A stretch of DNA of 64,000 nucleotides, taken from positions 1 to 64,000 of the forward strand of contig NZ_JABWGV010000004.1 in assembly GCF_013370205.1 (NCBI RefSeq), in the 5' to 3' direction. Under the pieces are notes generated by a model. That model had not been told where the DNA came from, made no database searches, and worked only from the letters and a program-made list of their open reading frames with translations. Shown piece after piece: positions 25,250 to 34,814 of the stretch. The DNA is from Qipengyuania atrilutea (GTDB taxonomy: Bacteria > Pseudomonadota > Alphaproteobacteria > Sphingomonadales > Sphingomonadaceae). Made by a program: the position numbers and the translations under genes. Positions within the stretch are counted from its first letter, which is position 1, and each line of letters begins with the position of its first letter.

Positions 25250-26620
25250 ATGAGCACCCGCGACACCTCCGCCACGGACGATCCGATCATCGAATCGCGC
25301 GACCAGCTGATCGCGCCGATGGCCAACGGCGAGAAGCCGAAGGCGGACTGGCGCATCGGGACCGAGCATGAGAAGCTCGTTTTTAGGACGAAGGACCATG
25401 CCGCGCCGAGCCACGGAGAACCCGGCGGAATTCGCGACATCCTCCTGTCGCTGAAGCAGTTCGGTTGGGAGCCGGTCGAAGAGGGCGGCGAGATCATCGC
25501 CATGCGCGGCAAGGACGGGACGGTCAGCCTAGAGCCTGCGGGCCAGCTCGAACTGTCGGGCGCGCCGCTCGAGAACCTGCATGAAACCTGCAACGAGACG
25601 GGCCGCCATCTGGCGCAAGTGAAGGCTGTCGGCAGCGAGCACGGAGTCGGTTTCCTCGGGCTCGGCATGTGGCCTGACAAGACGCGCGAAGAGCTACCGA
25701 TCATGCCCAAGGGGCGCTATGCCATCATGATGCGGCATATGCCGCGGGTCGGCAATCTGGGCCTCGACATGATGCTGCGCACCTGCACCATCCAGGTCAA
25801 TCTCGACTACGGGTCCGAGGCGGACATGGTGAAGAAGTTCCGCACCGGCCTTGCGCTGCAACCGCTCGCGACTGCCCTTTTCGCCAATTCGCCTTTCACC
25901 GAAGGCAAGCCGAACGGCTATCTGAGCTACCGCAGCCACATCTGGTCCGATACCGACCCCCACCGCACCGGCATGCTGCCCTTCGTCTTCGAAGACGGCT
26001 TCGGCTATGAGCGCTGGACCGACTACATGCTCGACGTGCCGATGTATTTCGTCTTCCGCGACGGAAAATACATCGACGCCGCCGGGCTCAGTTTTCGCGA
26101 CTTCCTCGAAGGCAAACTCGAAGTGCTTCCGGGCGAAAAGCCGACGCAGAGCGATTGGTGGGACCATCTGTCGACCGCCTTCCCAGAAGTGCGCCTCAAG
26201 AGCTTCCTCGAAATGCGCGGAGCCGACGGTGGGCCATGGAGCCGCATCTGCGCCCTGCCCGCGCTCTGGGTAGGCCTGCTTTACGACGAAGAAGCGCTCG
26301 ATGCCGCCTGGGATCTCGTCAAGGACTGGTCGATGGAAGAGCGCGAGGCGCTGAGGAACGCCGTGCCGAAGCTGGCGCTGGGCGCACCCGTGCCGGGCGG
26401 CGGGCGGCTACAGGACGTAGCGAAGGACGCGCTCGCGATTGCGCGCAAGGGCCTGTCCAACCGCGCGCGGCTAGGCGCGAGCGGCGACAACGAAACTGGA
26501 TTCCTCGAAACGCTCGACGAAATCGTGGCGAGCGGCAAGGTCCCGGCCCAGCGCCTGCTCGACAAGTATTACGGCGAGTGGAACGGCGATATCAGCCGGG
26601 TCTACAAGTACAGCTTCTAG
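25250..26620 (+). CDS. gshA: Glutamate-cysteine ligase, plant/alphaproteobacterial type
   Basis: First enzyme of glutathione synthesis, joining glutamate and cysteine with ATP. The 456-residue protein has WRIGTEHEKLVF near residue 33 and the long GCS2 core with MLRTCTIQVNLDYGSE and GYLSYRSHIWSDTD, as in plant-type enzymes found in alphaproteobacteria. It is much shorter than the E. coli GshA class. It converges on bamB with 15 bp between stops. Confidence 0.95.
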   Translation: MSTRDTSATDDPIIESRDQLIAPMANGEKPKADWRIGTEHEKLVFRTKDHAAPSHGEPGGIRDILLSLKQFGWEPVEEGGEIIAMRGKDGTVSLEPAGQLELSGAPLENLHETCNETGRHLAQVKAVGSEHGVGFLGLGMWPDKTREELPIMPKGRYAIMMRHMPRVGNLGLDMMLRTCTIQVNLDYGSEADMVKKFRTGLALQPLATALFANSPFTEGKPNGYLSYRSHIWSDTDPHRTGMLPFVFEDGFGYERWTDYMLDVPMYFVFRDGKYIDAAGLSFRDFLEGKLEVLPGEKPTQSDWWDHLSTAFPEVRLKSFLEMRGADGGPWSRICALPALWVGLLYDEEALDAAWDLVKDWSMEEREALRNAVPKLALGAPVPGGGRLQDVAKDALAIARKGLSNRARLGASGDNETGFLETLDEIVASGKVPAQRLLDKYYGEWNGDISRVYKYSF

Positions 26621-26635
26621 TCCGGCGCGGTATTC

Positions 26636-27991
26636 CTAACGGAAAGCTGAAATCTTCCCGCTATCGTCGAGCACATACAGTGTCTGGTTCGCGACGATCG
26701 GCGCATGGCTGATCGGCGCCTTGAGCTCGGTAAACACCGAGGCCGAGCCTTCGCCGGGGCTTACGCGGTAAATCTGCCCTTCGGAGTTTGTGATCCACAA
26801 CTGACCGCCGGCCAGCACCGGACCCGACCAGAAGATCGGACCCTTCCTGTCTTCCTCGTCGCGGTAGGCGGGCAGATCGGCGATCCAGCGCACCTTGCCC
26901 GTCGCGCGCGCCATGGCGAGCAGTTCCGCTTCGTTCGAGAGCGCGAAGATCCAGTCGCCGGCAATCGCCGGGGTCGAAATACCCGCGATGTTAAGTTCCC
27001 ACAGCCGCTGCCCGGTGACGAGTTCGTAGGCTGCCATACGGCCGCCCTGCCCCAGCGCATAAACCCGGCCATTGTCGATGATCGGGTCGGCGTCGATGTC
27101 GGTCAGGGAGCCGACCTCGGTCGAGATCGAGGTCCGCGCAAGTGCGTCCGACCACAGGGTGCGTCCGTTCTCGTAGCGGTAGGCGGCGAGTTCGCCCGAG
27201 CTGTAGCCGGCAATCACGGTGCCTTGGCCCACGGAGGGAGCGGCCACGCCGAACACGCCGGCCTGCGTGCTGGAACCCGATTCCTGCCACTGCTGCTCGC
27301 CGGTGGCGGCATCGAGCGCGAAAATCTGGTTGTCCTGCGTCATGACGAAGACGCTGCCGAAAGCGATCGTCGGCGCGCCGCGCAGCGGACCCGAAGGTTT
27401 GACGGTCCAGATCACGCTCCCGTCGTTCGCGTCGAGCGCGGTAACTTCGCCGGTACCGTTGGTCGCATAGACCCGTCCGTTGTCGAACGCCGCGCCGCCG
27501 CCGAAGGCCGAGTTGGCGAGATTGCCGCCGACATCGCCCTGGTACTGCCATAGCTTCCCGCCTGTCTGCGCATCGAACGCATGGATCGTACCGTCAGTAT
27601 CGGCAGCGAACAGCTTCCCGCCGCCCACGACCGGCGCGGATGCGAGGCGCCGCCGGTTGCTCGATCCGGTGATGTTCGCGGTCCATGCGAGCGTCGGCGT
27701 TTCGGCGAGGGCGAGGTGCCCGTTAGCCTTGCTGGCGCCGCCGCTGGTCTGCGCCCAATCGGCGTTCACGCGCGGTGCGGGCAGCGTCACTGGCGTTCCG
27801 GCCAGCGCCGGATCGACCTGCGCGCCGCTTTCGATGCGCGAGAGTACCGGCATCCGCTCGCCGATGGTCGGCGTCTTCTTCGCGCCGTCACCGCCGCCGA
27901 ACAGGCCGCCGCTGCATGCGGCAACGCCGAGGGCGAGCGTCGAGGCCACGCCCGCGCGGAAAATGGTCTGCTTGAGAGAGTTCACTGACAA
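26636..27991 (-). CDS. bamB: Outer membrane assembly lipoprotein BamB
   Basis: Beta-propeller subunit of the BAM complex that helps fold outer-membrane proteins. The 451-residue precursor has a lipobox at residues 23-26 (VAAC), so it should be lipid-anchored at Cys26. At least six PQQ-like blades repeat a GxVyAldaxtG pattern (for example FDAQTGGKLWQ and LDAATGEQQWQ). The TTG start follows yfgM by about 22 nt; a GTG two codons later is an alternative. In E. coli the same yfgM-bamB pair precedes der, which is not seen here. Confidence 0.92.
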   Translation of the reverse strand: MSVNSLKQTIFRAGVASTLALGVAACSGGLFGGGDGAKKTPTIGERMPVLSRIESGAQVDPALAGTPVTLPAPRVNADWAQTSGGASKANGHLALAETPTLAWTANITGSSNRRRLASAPVVGGGKLFAADTDGTIHAFDAQTGGKLWQYQGDVGGNLANSAFGGGAAFDNGRVYATNGTGEVTALDANDGSVIWTVKPSGPLRGAPTIAFGSVFVMTQDNQIFALDAATGEQQWQESGSSTQAGVFGVAAPSVGQGTVIAGYSSGELAAYRYENGRTLWSDALARTSISTEVGSLTDIDADPIIDNGRVYALGQGGRMAAYELVTGQRLWELNIAGISTPAIAGDWIFALSNEAELLAMARATGKVRWIADLPAYRDEEDRKGPIFWSGPVLAGGQLWITNSEGQIYRVSPGEGSASVFTELKAPISHAPIVANQTLYVLDDSGKISAFR

Positions 27992-28013
27992 TCGGCCCTT
28001 GTTCTGAAGGTCA

Positions 28014-28814
28014 TTACGGCGCGGAAGTCGCGGCTTCCTGCGCGTCGAGAATATCTTGCGGATTGGCGATCGCGTCGACGCCCAGCAATCCGGCCATCTG
28101 GCGCGAGCGCGAGCGTAGCGTTTCCGGTACGTCCTCCGCCTTGGCGATCTGCGAGAACAACTGGCCGGCTTCGTCGCGGTTGCCCAGTTTGAGCTGTGCC
28201 ATGGCGACCATTTCGCCGGCGCTGCCGAAAAACGGGCTGTCGGGGTTCGCGACGCCGCTCAGGATCCGTACGACTTCAGCCGGCTCCATGCTGTCGTAGA
28301 CTGCGGCGACCTGCCTGATCCGCGCGAGATCGCGCATTTCAGCCGGAGCATCGCCGTCTTCGGCGACCGCTGCGAAGAGTTCCGACGCCTGCTGCGCCTT
28401 GCCTTCTTCGAGCGCGATACCCGCCTGCATCATCCGCGCGAGCGAACGCACGCCCGGCCGGTCGCCTTGCGCGAGCGCCTCGACGTTCTGCGATGCGGTC
28501 GCGAGATTGCCGGCTTCGAGTTGGTCCATCGCGGTCACGAGGACTTCGGAATCGCGCTCCATCGCGCGTTCCCGGTTGTTCTGCCAGAACAGGAAAGCAC
28601 CGAAGGCGATAAGCGCCGCGAGAAGGCCGAGCCCGACGACGATCCCGTACTTGCGGCCGAAGCGGCTGAGATCGTCCTGCCGGACAGCGTCGTCGATTTC
28701 GCGCAGCAACGCGTCGTCGGTGGCGGCCTGCTTCTTGGCGCGCTTTTCGTCGAGGGGACGCGATTTCGCTGGCGGAGGGTTATTCGGAGGTGTGGTAGCC
28801 ACTTTCGGGCGCAT
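28014..28814 (-). CDS. YfgM-like membrane-anchored tetratricopeptide protein
   Basis: Ancillary SecYEG translocon chaperone of the YfgM type, 266 aa. A basic, Pro-rich cytoplasmic N-terminus is followed by one membrane helix (about residues 58-78) and a periplasmic helical-repeat domain (85-245) with TPR-like pairs. It lies directly upstream of bamB, and that pairing is the main reason for the assignment. Start is ATG. Confidence 0.82.
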   Translation of the reverse strand: MRPKVATTPPNNPPPAKSRPLDEKRAKKQAATDDALLREIDDAVRQDDLSRFGRKYGIVVGLGLLAALIAFGAFLFWQNNRERAMERDSEVLVTAMDQLEAGNLATASQNVEALAQGDRPGVRSLARMMQAGIALEEGKAQQASELFAAVAEDGDAPAEMRDLARIRQVAAVYDSMEPAEVVRILSGVANPDSPFFGSAGEMVAMAQLKLGNRDEAGQLFSQIAKAEDVPETLRSRSRQMAGLLGVDAIANPQDILDAQEAATSAP

Positions 28815-28945
28815 TCCGTCTGCTATGGTTTCTGATCGGCTGCGTCCTTACGGACACCGCGCGGCAAGGGCAATGCCTGCCGCTTTCGCCGCATTTCCTG
28901 TCCCCCGCAGCGTGAATAGCGGCTTAAGGAAATTGCCCCCGCCGA

Positions 28946-30079
28946 TTACCAGTCGTCGCGGCGCATCGCGCTCGCATAAAGCTGGCGGTGCCGGTCGATC
29001 ATGCGCTTCGCATCGAACTCGGCCAGAGCGCGCTGCCGGTTCGCCTCGCCCACGGATTTGCGCAGCCGCTTGTCGTGGGCCAGCCTGCTCAACGCCTCTT
29101 CCACGCCTGCCGTACCGCCGGCGACGAAGGGCAGGTTCTCTTCCGCCAGCAGTGCGCGGATTGGCTCGCTGCCGATGCCCGCTACCGGCAGTGCCGCGGC
29201 CATCGCTTCGCGCAGATGAGGCGGTTCCGAAGAGGGAAATACGTAGATATCGCACAGTCCCAGGAATTTCGGCGTGTCGCGCACGGTGCCGATAAAATGC
29301 ACGCGGTCGTTGATGTGAAGCCGGTCGGCCTCAGCCCGGTAGGGGTCGGGGTCGCGCACCTCACCGGCGACGACAAGGTTCCATTCCTCGCCGAGCTTGG
29401 CGCAGGCCTGCACAAGCGCCGTCAGATCGTCATCCCCTTCATCCGCCGAGAAGCAGCCCAGCCATCTCTCGCCGCTGTGCTTGATAAGCGCGAGCAGGCT
29501 GTCGGGCTTAGGGCGGACGGAATAGTCGCGCACCGCGATACCGCCCGGAATGTGCTTCACTCGGCCCATCGGCTGTTGCCACGCGACGAGCGCCGCCTCT
29601 TCCAGAGCCTCCGTCGCAACTACCAGTCCAGCCGACTTCCCGAAAGCAAGCCGCCTCAGCCAATTTCGCCGCGTTTTCAATCCGCTACGCTCGTCGGCTG
29701 CGAAAGCGTATTCGTGGTGGACAAGCGGCGGGAGGCTCTTCGCATCCTTGAACAGCGTATGGGCCATGGCCGCATTCGTCGCCGCCCAGCCATAAGTCAG
29801 CACGAGGTCGTAATCCGTCATCGCGCTCGCCAGCCGCGCGAGCTTGCCGGGGGTTGGCTTTCCCGTAACCTGCGGAAAATCAGTCCGGTAGACGAATTTC
29901 GTACTGGGAGGTCGAGCTTGCGCGTCGCCATCAGCCGATCCATCGGCTCGGACAAAGGTATGGTCGAGCTTCGGTCCCAAAGCCTCGATTACCTGCATGA
30001 CGCGCGCATCGGCCTCGGGGTCTCCGAACCGCCCGGCGACATGCAGAAGGCGGGGACTGCGAACGGCGAACTTCGGCAT
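28946..30079 (-). CDS. Glycosyltransferase family 4
   Basis: GT-B sugar transferase of 377 aa. The N-terminal domain starts RLLHVAGRFGDPEADARVMQ. The C-terminal donor domain carries NLVVAGEVRDPD, VHFIGTVRDTPKFLGLCDIYVFPS and EPPHLREAMAAALPV, with the GT4 Glu pair partly replaced by PPHLRE. Substrate is unknown. It lies 6 nt after the alpha/beta hydrolase gene and probably shares its transcript. Confidence 0.85.
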   Translation of the reverse strand: MPKFAVRSPRLLHVAGRFGDPEADARVMQVIEALGPKLDHTFVRADGSADGDAQARPPSTKFVYRTDFPQVTGKPTPGKLARLASAMTDYDLVLTYGWAATNAAMAHTLFKDAKSLPPLVHHEYAFAADERSGLKTRRNWLRRLAFGKSAGLVVATEALEEAALVAWQQPMGRVKHIPGGIAVRDYSVRPKPDSLLALIKHSGERWLGCFSADEGDDDLTALVQACAKLGEEWNLVVAGEVRDPDPYRAEADRLHINDRVHFIGTVRDTPKFLGLCDIYVFPSSEPPHLREAMAAALPVAGIGSEPIRALLAEENLPFVAGGTAGVEEALSRLAHDKRLRKSVGEANRQRALAEFDAKRMIDRHRQLYASAMRRDDW

Positions 30080-30085
30080 AGGTGC

Positions 30086-30961
30086 CTAACGAACCTTCGC
30101 GAGCAGGCGGTCGATCGCGGCCAGTACCTCGGGCTCCATCAGGGTCGGCGCGTGTCCGGTATTGTCGATCGTGATCGCTTCCACGTCGCTCGCTCGGCGC
30201 TGCATCTCCGCGAACGTCTCTTCCGACAGCAGGTTCGACAAGGCGCCGCGGATGAGGAGCAAGGGTCGGTCGCTCAGTGCATCGAAACCCGGCCACAGAT
30301 CGGGCGGAACGGCGCTGTCGTCCGCTTCCAGCATCGGCTCCGCCAGCTTCATGTCGTAATCGAACACGATTCTGCCGTTGCTGCCGATCACGAGATTGCG
30401 CTTTGCCATCGCCAGCCAGTCGTCGAGCGCGAAGGCGGGATGCGCCTCTCCGTGCGTATCGGCAAGCGAACGCGCCGCGTGCATCCATGTGGGAAAGCTG
30501 CGCCCCTGCCCGACGTAGGTGCGGATTTTCTCCAGCCCTTCCGGCTCCACGACCGGTCCGATGTCGTTGAGCGCCGCCGCCGCGATGCGCGAGGCATCCT
30601 GCGCCGCCTGCGCCATCGTCATGATGCCGCCCATCGACGTGGCTATGGCGACGTAGCGGTCGATCTTTTCCTGCTCCAGCAACGCGGTAAGGTCGGCGAC
30701 ATACTGCGGAACCGCGTAGGTCTGCGGATCGGGCGCATAGTTGCTGTCGCCCCGCCCGCGCATCTCGGGTACCAACACCCGCCATTCGGGCGCAAGACGC
30801 TCCGCCAAATGAGAAAAGTCGCGCGCGTTTCGCGTGAGGCCGTGGAGGCACAATACCGGCGGCCGGTCCTGCGCCGCCTCTACGCCCGTGTAGTCGCGGA
30901 AATGCAGCGTGAGGCCGTCTTCGCTGGTCCAGTGTCGGTTCTGATAGGGCCGGTCCGTCAT
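30086..30961 (-). CDS. Alpha/beta fold hydrolase
   Basis: Hydrolase of 291 aa. The oxyanion region is VLCLHGLTRNARDF, the nucleophile elbow is ATSMGG with Ser109, and the catalytic His lies in IDNTGHAPTL near the C-terminus. It belongs to the broad esterase/lipase-like group; no substrate can be named. The start Met (MTDRPYQNRH) is favoured over a longer frame with no homology-like sequence. It is divergent from selO across 81 bp. Confidence 0.88.
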   Translation of the reverse strand: MTDRPYQNRHWTSEDGLTLHFRDYTGVEAAQDRPPVLCLHGLTRNARDFSHLAERLAPEWRVLVPEMRGRGDSNYAPDPQTYAVPQYVADLTALLEQEKIDRYVAIATSMGGIMTMAQAAQDASRIAAAALNDIGPVVEPEGLEKIRTYVGQGRSFPTWMHAARSLADTHGEAHPAFALDDWLAMAKRNLVIGSNGRIVFDYDMKLAEPMLEADDSAVPPDLWPGFDALSDRPLLLIRGALSNLLSEETFAEMQRRASDVEAITIDNTGHAPTLMEPEVLAAIDRLLAKVR

Positions 30962-31042
30962 GGCAGATGCGCTAGCCCCAAGCCCGCCCGTGCGCAATCG
31001 CGGGGTTGCAGCCCGTCCCGCCAAGCGCCACGTCACAAGGCG

Positions 31043-32455
31043 ATGGACAGTCAACAACCCGCCCGCCCGCTCGGCTCCTCCTACCGGCCCGACACGCCGA
31101 TCAGCGAGCTCGCCTCGTGGCTGGCCGATCCGGTCGAAGCCGCCGACTTTCCCGAGACGCGGCTGCGCTACCGGGCGAAGGACGCGGCAGCAGACGTGGG
31201 CCTCGCCGACCTAGGCGACGAGGAGTGGACCGCGCATTTCGGTCGGTTCAAGCCGCTACCCGATAACTTGCCCGAGCCGCTCGCGCTCAAATACCACGGG
31301 CATCAGTTCCGGGTGTACAATCCCGACATCGGCGACGGGCGCGGCTTCCTGTTCGCGCAGATGCGCGACAGTGAGGGACGCTTGCTCGATCTCGGTACGA
31401 AAGGATCGGGCCAGACCCCCTATAGCCGGCAGGGCGACGGCCGGCTGACGCTTCAAGGTGCGGTGCGCGAGCTGCTGGCGACCGAAATGCTCGGCGCGCT
31501 GGGCGTGAACACCTCCCGCACCTTTTCGATCATCGAGACCGGAGAAGCGCTGACCCGCGGCGACGAACCCTCGCCCACCCGCTCGGCCGTGCTGACTCGC
31601 CTGAGCCACGGACATATCCGCATCGGCACATTCCAGCGTCTGCTCGCGCTTGAGCAAACCGAGCATATGGAAGAGTTGGTCCACTACTGCCTCGAACAGT
31701 TTCCCGGCCCCCTCCCGCCCGAAGATGCGCCGGGACGAGACCAGCCAGCCGTCATCCTGATGCACCAGGTGGTCGAACGCATGGCCGACCTCGCCGCCAG
31801 CTATATCGCCAGCGGCTTCGTTCACGGCGTTCTCAATACGGACAACATGAACGTATCCGGCGAGAGCTTCGACTATGGGCCGTGGCGCTTCCTGCCCGAA
31901 TGGAACGGCGGCTTCACCGCGGCCTATTTCGATCACGCCGGTCTCTACGCCTTCGCCCGCCAGCCCGAATCGATCCACTGGAACTGCGGCCAGCTCGCCG
32001 TGTCGTTGCGGGCGCTGGCCGATTCCGAACCGCTGATCGCCGCGCTCGAACGCTTCGGTCCTCTTTACATAAAGGCCGCCGGACGGCGCTGGTGCTGGCG
32101 GCTCGGTCTGAAGTCGCGCGGAGCCGAAGCGGACGGTGCGCTCATCGCCGCAAGCGAACGGCATATGCGCGAGCAGGGAATGGCGCCCGACCTCTTCTTC
32201 CACCGCCATCGCGGCGGCCGCGATGCCGACGGTCCCCTCGCCGAAGCCATGCGCGGCTACGAGAGCACGAACGGCAACCATGCGGTGTGGGAAAAGGACG
32301 CTCCGCCCACGCTCGTCCATAGCGAGGTCGAGCGCATCTGGGCCGCGATCGCATCGGACGACGACTGGCAGCCGCTGTGGGACAAGCTCGATCACATTGC
32401 CCGCTTGAAGGAAGCGCTCGGCACAGCGCCCGAACCGGCCGGACATCGGCGGTGA
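31043..32455 (+). CDS. selO: Protein adenylyltransferase SelO
   Basis: Pseudokinase-fold enzyme of 470 aa that transfers AMP to protein hydroxyl groups, linked to redox stress in E. coli. Key signatures are LALKYHGHQFRVYNP, LGTKGSGQTPYSRQGDGR, HGVLNTDNMN with the metal-binding Asn-Asp pair, and FDYGPWRFLPEW. The Met at 31043 follows a short AAGG site and removes about 685 spurious upstream codons. There is no selenocysteine: the C-terminus ends in an ordinary stop, as usual in bacteria. Confidence 0.93.
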   Translation: MDSQQPARPLGSSYRPDTPISELASWLADPVEAADFPETRLRYRAKDAAADVGLADLGDEEWTAHFGRFKPLPDNLPEPLALKYHGHQFRVYNPDIGDGRGFLFAQMRDSEGRLLDLGTKGSGQTPYSRQGDGRLTLQGAVRELLATEMLGALGVNTSRTFSIIETGEALTRGDEPSPTRSAVLTRLSHGHIRIGTFQRLLALEQTEHMEELVHYCLEQFPGPLPPEDAPGRDQPAVILMHQVVERMADLAASYIASGFVHGVLNTDNMNVSGESFDYGPWRFLPEWNGGFTAAYFDHAGLYAFARQPESIHWNCGQLAVSLRALADSEPLIAALERFGPLYIKAAGRRWCWRLGLKSRGAEADGALIAASERHMREQGMAPDLFFHRHRGGRDADGPLAEAMRGYESTNGNHAVWEKDAPPTLVHSEVERIWAAIASDDDWQPLWDKLDHIARLKEALGTAPEPAGHRR

Positions 32456-32590
32456 CGACTTTCCCGCTGAAACCTGCCCTGCCGCGGGACACCGGGGGCG
32501 CCGCTTTCCATTTGGAAACCGCGCGGGGGTATGCCAGATGCCCCGGTTGAGGGAAGCTCCGGCTAATACGAAGAATAGGAACGAGGCGGT

Positions 32591-34003
32591 TTGAGCGAAC
32601 AACTGACATCTCACGAGCCGGCAACCGGCAAGGAATTCTGGCGCGGAGAGGCCGGTGACGTGGACCGCGCCGTCGCCCGTGCCCGCGAGGCGTTCCCCGA
32701 TTGGGCGACGCAGCCCGTCGCGCGGCGGATCGAGCTCACCCGGCGGTTCGCCAACGTCGTGCGCAAACACGCGGACGATTTCGCCGAACTCATCGCCCGC
32801 GAAACCGGCAAGCCGCTGTGGGAAGCGCAGACCGAAGTGCAGGCGGTCATCGCCAAGGTGGACATTTCGGTGACCGCCTATGCCGAGCGGACGGGGCAGA
32901 AGAAGCTCGACAGCGCGCTTCAGGGCAAGGCATCGCTGCGCCACAAGCCGCACGGTGTCATGGTGGTCCTCGGCCCCTACAACTTCCCAGCGCACCTGCC
33001 CAACGGCCACATCGTCCCGGCGCTGATCGCGGGCAACACGATCGTGTTCAAGCCGAGCGAGAAAACCCCGGTGGTCGGCGAATTTCTCGTGCGCTGTTTT
33101 CACGAGGCGGGCATCGGCGAAGACATCGTGCAGTGCCTTCACGGCGGACCTGAGGAAGGCAAGGCGCTGGTCAAGCATGACGATGTGAACGGCGTGCTGT
33201 TCACCGGTTCGGCCCGTGCCGGTATCGCCATCAATCGCTCGCTTGCGACCAATCCGGCCAAGATCGTGGCCCTCGAAATGGGCGGCAACAATCCGATCCT
33301 CGCACTGAAAACGCCCAAGGTGGACGATGCCGCGGCGACCGTGATCCAGTCGGCCTTCACGACCGCCGGACAGCGTTGCACCGCCGCCCGCCGCCTGATC
33401 GTGACCGAAGATTTCTACGACGAACTGATCCCTGCGGTGAAGGCATTGGCGGACCGCCTCATCCTCGACGAACCGTTTGCCGATCCGGCACCATTCCTGG
33501 GGCCGGTAATCGACAACGCGACGGCCGAGCTCCTCGGAGAAAGTTTCCTCGCGCTGATGAGCCGGGGCGGCAAGCCGATCAAGCATATGAAGCGTCCGAA
33601 GGCCGACCTTCCCTTCCTCAGCCCGAGTATCATCGACACCACCGAGCTCGAAGAACGGCCCGACATCGAGCTGTTCGGGCCGTTGCTGCAGGTAATCAGG
33701 GTGCCGGATATGGAAGCGGGCATCAGGGAAGCGAACAACACGCGCTACGGCCTGTCCGCCTCGCTGCTCGGCGGTAATCCCGCGCAGTTCGAGACCTTCT
33801 GGACGAAGATCAACGCCGGCATCGTCAACTGGAACCGGCCGACGAACGGAGCATCCTCCGCCGCGCCGTTCGGCGGCATCGGCCTGTCCGGCAATCACCG
33901 TCCGGCTGCGTTCTACGCTGCGGATTACTGTGCTTATCCCGTATGCAGCACGGAAATGGAGCAGCCGCGCGCTACCATCGGAGTAGGACTGGCAGACGCT
34001 TGA
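32591..34003 (+). CDS. astD: Succinylglutamic semialdehyde dehydrogenase AstD
   Basis: NAD-dependent aldehyde dehydrogenase of 470 aa, the fourth step of the arginine succinyltransferase pathway. Catalytic Cys263 lies in AGQRCTAARR and Glu229 in ALEMGGNNP. GPYNFPAHLPNGHIVPAL is characteristic of AstD rather than other aldehyde dehydrogenases. The start is TTG. The other ast genes are not in the window. The 135-bp gap from selO holds a short hairpin around 32504-32520. Confidence 0.9.
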   Translation: MSEQLTSHEPATGKEFWRGEAGDVDRAVARAREAFPDWATQPVARRIELTRRFANVVRKHADDFAELIARETGKPLWEAQTEVQAVIAKVDISVTAYAERTGQKKLDSALQGKASLRHKPHGVMVVLGPYNFPAHLPNGHIVPALIAGNTIVFKPSEKTPVVGEFLVRCFHEAGIGEDIVQCLHGGPEEGKALVKHDDVNGVLFTGSARAGIAINRSLATNPAKIVALEMGGNNPILALKTPKVDDAAATVIQSAFTTAGQRCTAARRLIVTEDFYDELIPAVKALADRLILDEPFADPAPFLGPVIDNATAELLGESFLALMSRGGKPIKHMKRPKADLPFLSPSIIDTTELEERPDIELFGPLLQVIRVPDMEAGIREANNTRYGLSASLLGGNPAQFETFWTKINAGIVNWNRPTNGASSAAPFGGIGLSGNHRPAAFYAADYCAYPVCSTEMEQPRATIGVGLADA

Positions 34004-34031
34004 CTGCTTCCTGTCCGGCCTGCCCGAAGAC

Positions 34032-34075
34032 AAAAAAGGCGCCCTCCCGATCGCTCGAGAAGACGCCTAGTTTTT
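34032..34075. terminator. Bidirectional terminator between astD and the glycine-zipper gene
   Basis: GGCG (34038-34041) and CGCC (34064-34067) close a hairpin with inner CTC/GAG pairing. It is flanked by A6 at 34032-34037 and T5 at 34071-34075, so it has a U-tract on both strands. The flanking genes converge here. Confidence 0.75.
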
Positions 34076-34133
34076 GCGACCCGAAGGTCACGTCCGCGGC
34101 CGTGGGTGGGCACGGCCGAAGATCGTTGATAGG

Positions 34134-34598
34134 TTAGCGGCAGCGCGAGCTGCGGCGGTCGATTTCGCGGCCGAGTAGCGCGCCACCGGCCGCGCCGAGG
34201 ATTGCGCCGAGCGTGCGGTCGCCGCGTCCGGCCACTTCATGACCGATGAGACCGCCGACGCCTGCACCGATCAGGAGACCGGTCGTACCGTCGTCCTTCT
34301 TGCAGTAGTAGCGACCATCGCGGGCGCGCCAGATGCGCGTGTCCCGGCGGATCGGCTCACCGTAATCGCTCCGGCCATAACGATCGTCGTCGTAGTAACG
34401 GTCGTGTCCGTGACCATGGCCGCGGCCACGCTTCTTGTGTTCGGCAGTGGTATCCGCCCAGGCCGGTGCCAGTTCGGTGTAGGCGGAGGTCGAAACCGCG
34501 GCGCTGTGCGAAGCGGGGGCCGCCATCGCCGACGGAGCAACGGTAAGGCCCGACGCTGCGACGGTGAGGGCGGCGATTTTCAGTGGCTTGATATTCAT
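34134..34598 (-). CDS. Glycine-zipper outer-envelope protein
   Basis: Secreted protein of 154 aa. Residues 1-26 are a signal peptide ending AMA. The middle is rich in Gly, His, Arg and Tyr, with GRGHGHGHDRYYDDDRYG. The C-terminal 45 residues carry a 2TM glycine-zipper pattern (GLLIGAGVGGLIGHEVAG and LGAILGAAGGALLG), typical of envelope lipoprotein-like proteins. Start is the Met of MNIKPLKIAA. Function is unknown. Confidence 0.8.
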   Translation of the reverse strand: MNIKPLKIAALTVAASGLTVAPSAMAAPASHSAAVSTSAYTELAPAWADTTAEHKKRGRGHGHGHDRYYDDDRYGRSDYGEPIRRDTRIWRARDGRYYCKKDDGTTGLLIGAGVGGLIGHEVAGRGDRTLGAILGAAGGALLGREIDRRSSRCR

Positions 34599-34814
34599 GG
34601 CTCTATTCCTTCCTTTTCCAATCGAACCCGGTGAAACCTTGTACTGGTCCCTGGATGATCCGGGTCTCGACCGATCCAGTGCGTTCATGTTTAGAGCGAT
34701 GAAGCTGAACAGATCGCAACTGCGATGTCAGATTTGAAGTTTGCGACGAATCGAATGAAATCGCCCGGCGAATTGCACTTTGAAGCGCACACAAGAGGGG
34801 TCTAAGGGCCCTCA

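Noticed and set aside
31256-34033. 925-codon minus-strand open frame opposite selO and astD
   Set aside because: It lies fully antisense to two well-recognised genes and has no domain; long antisense frames are common at this GC content.
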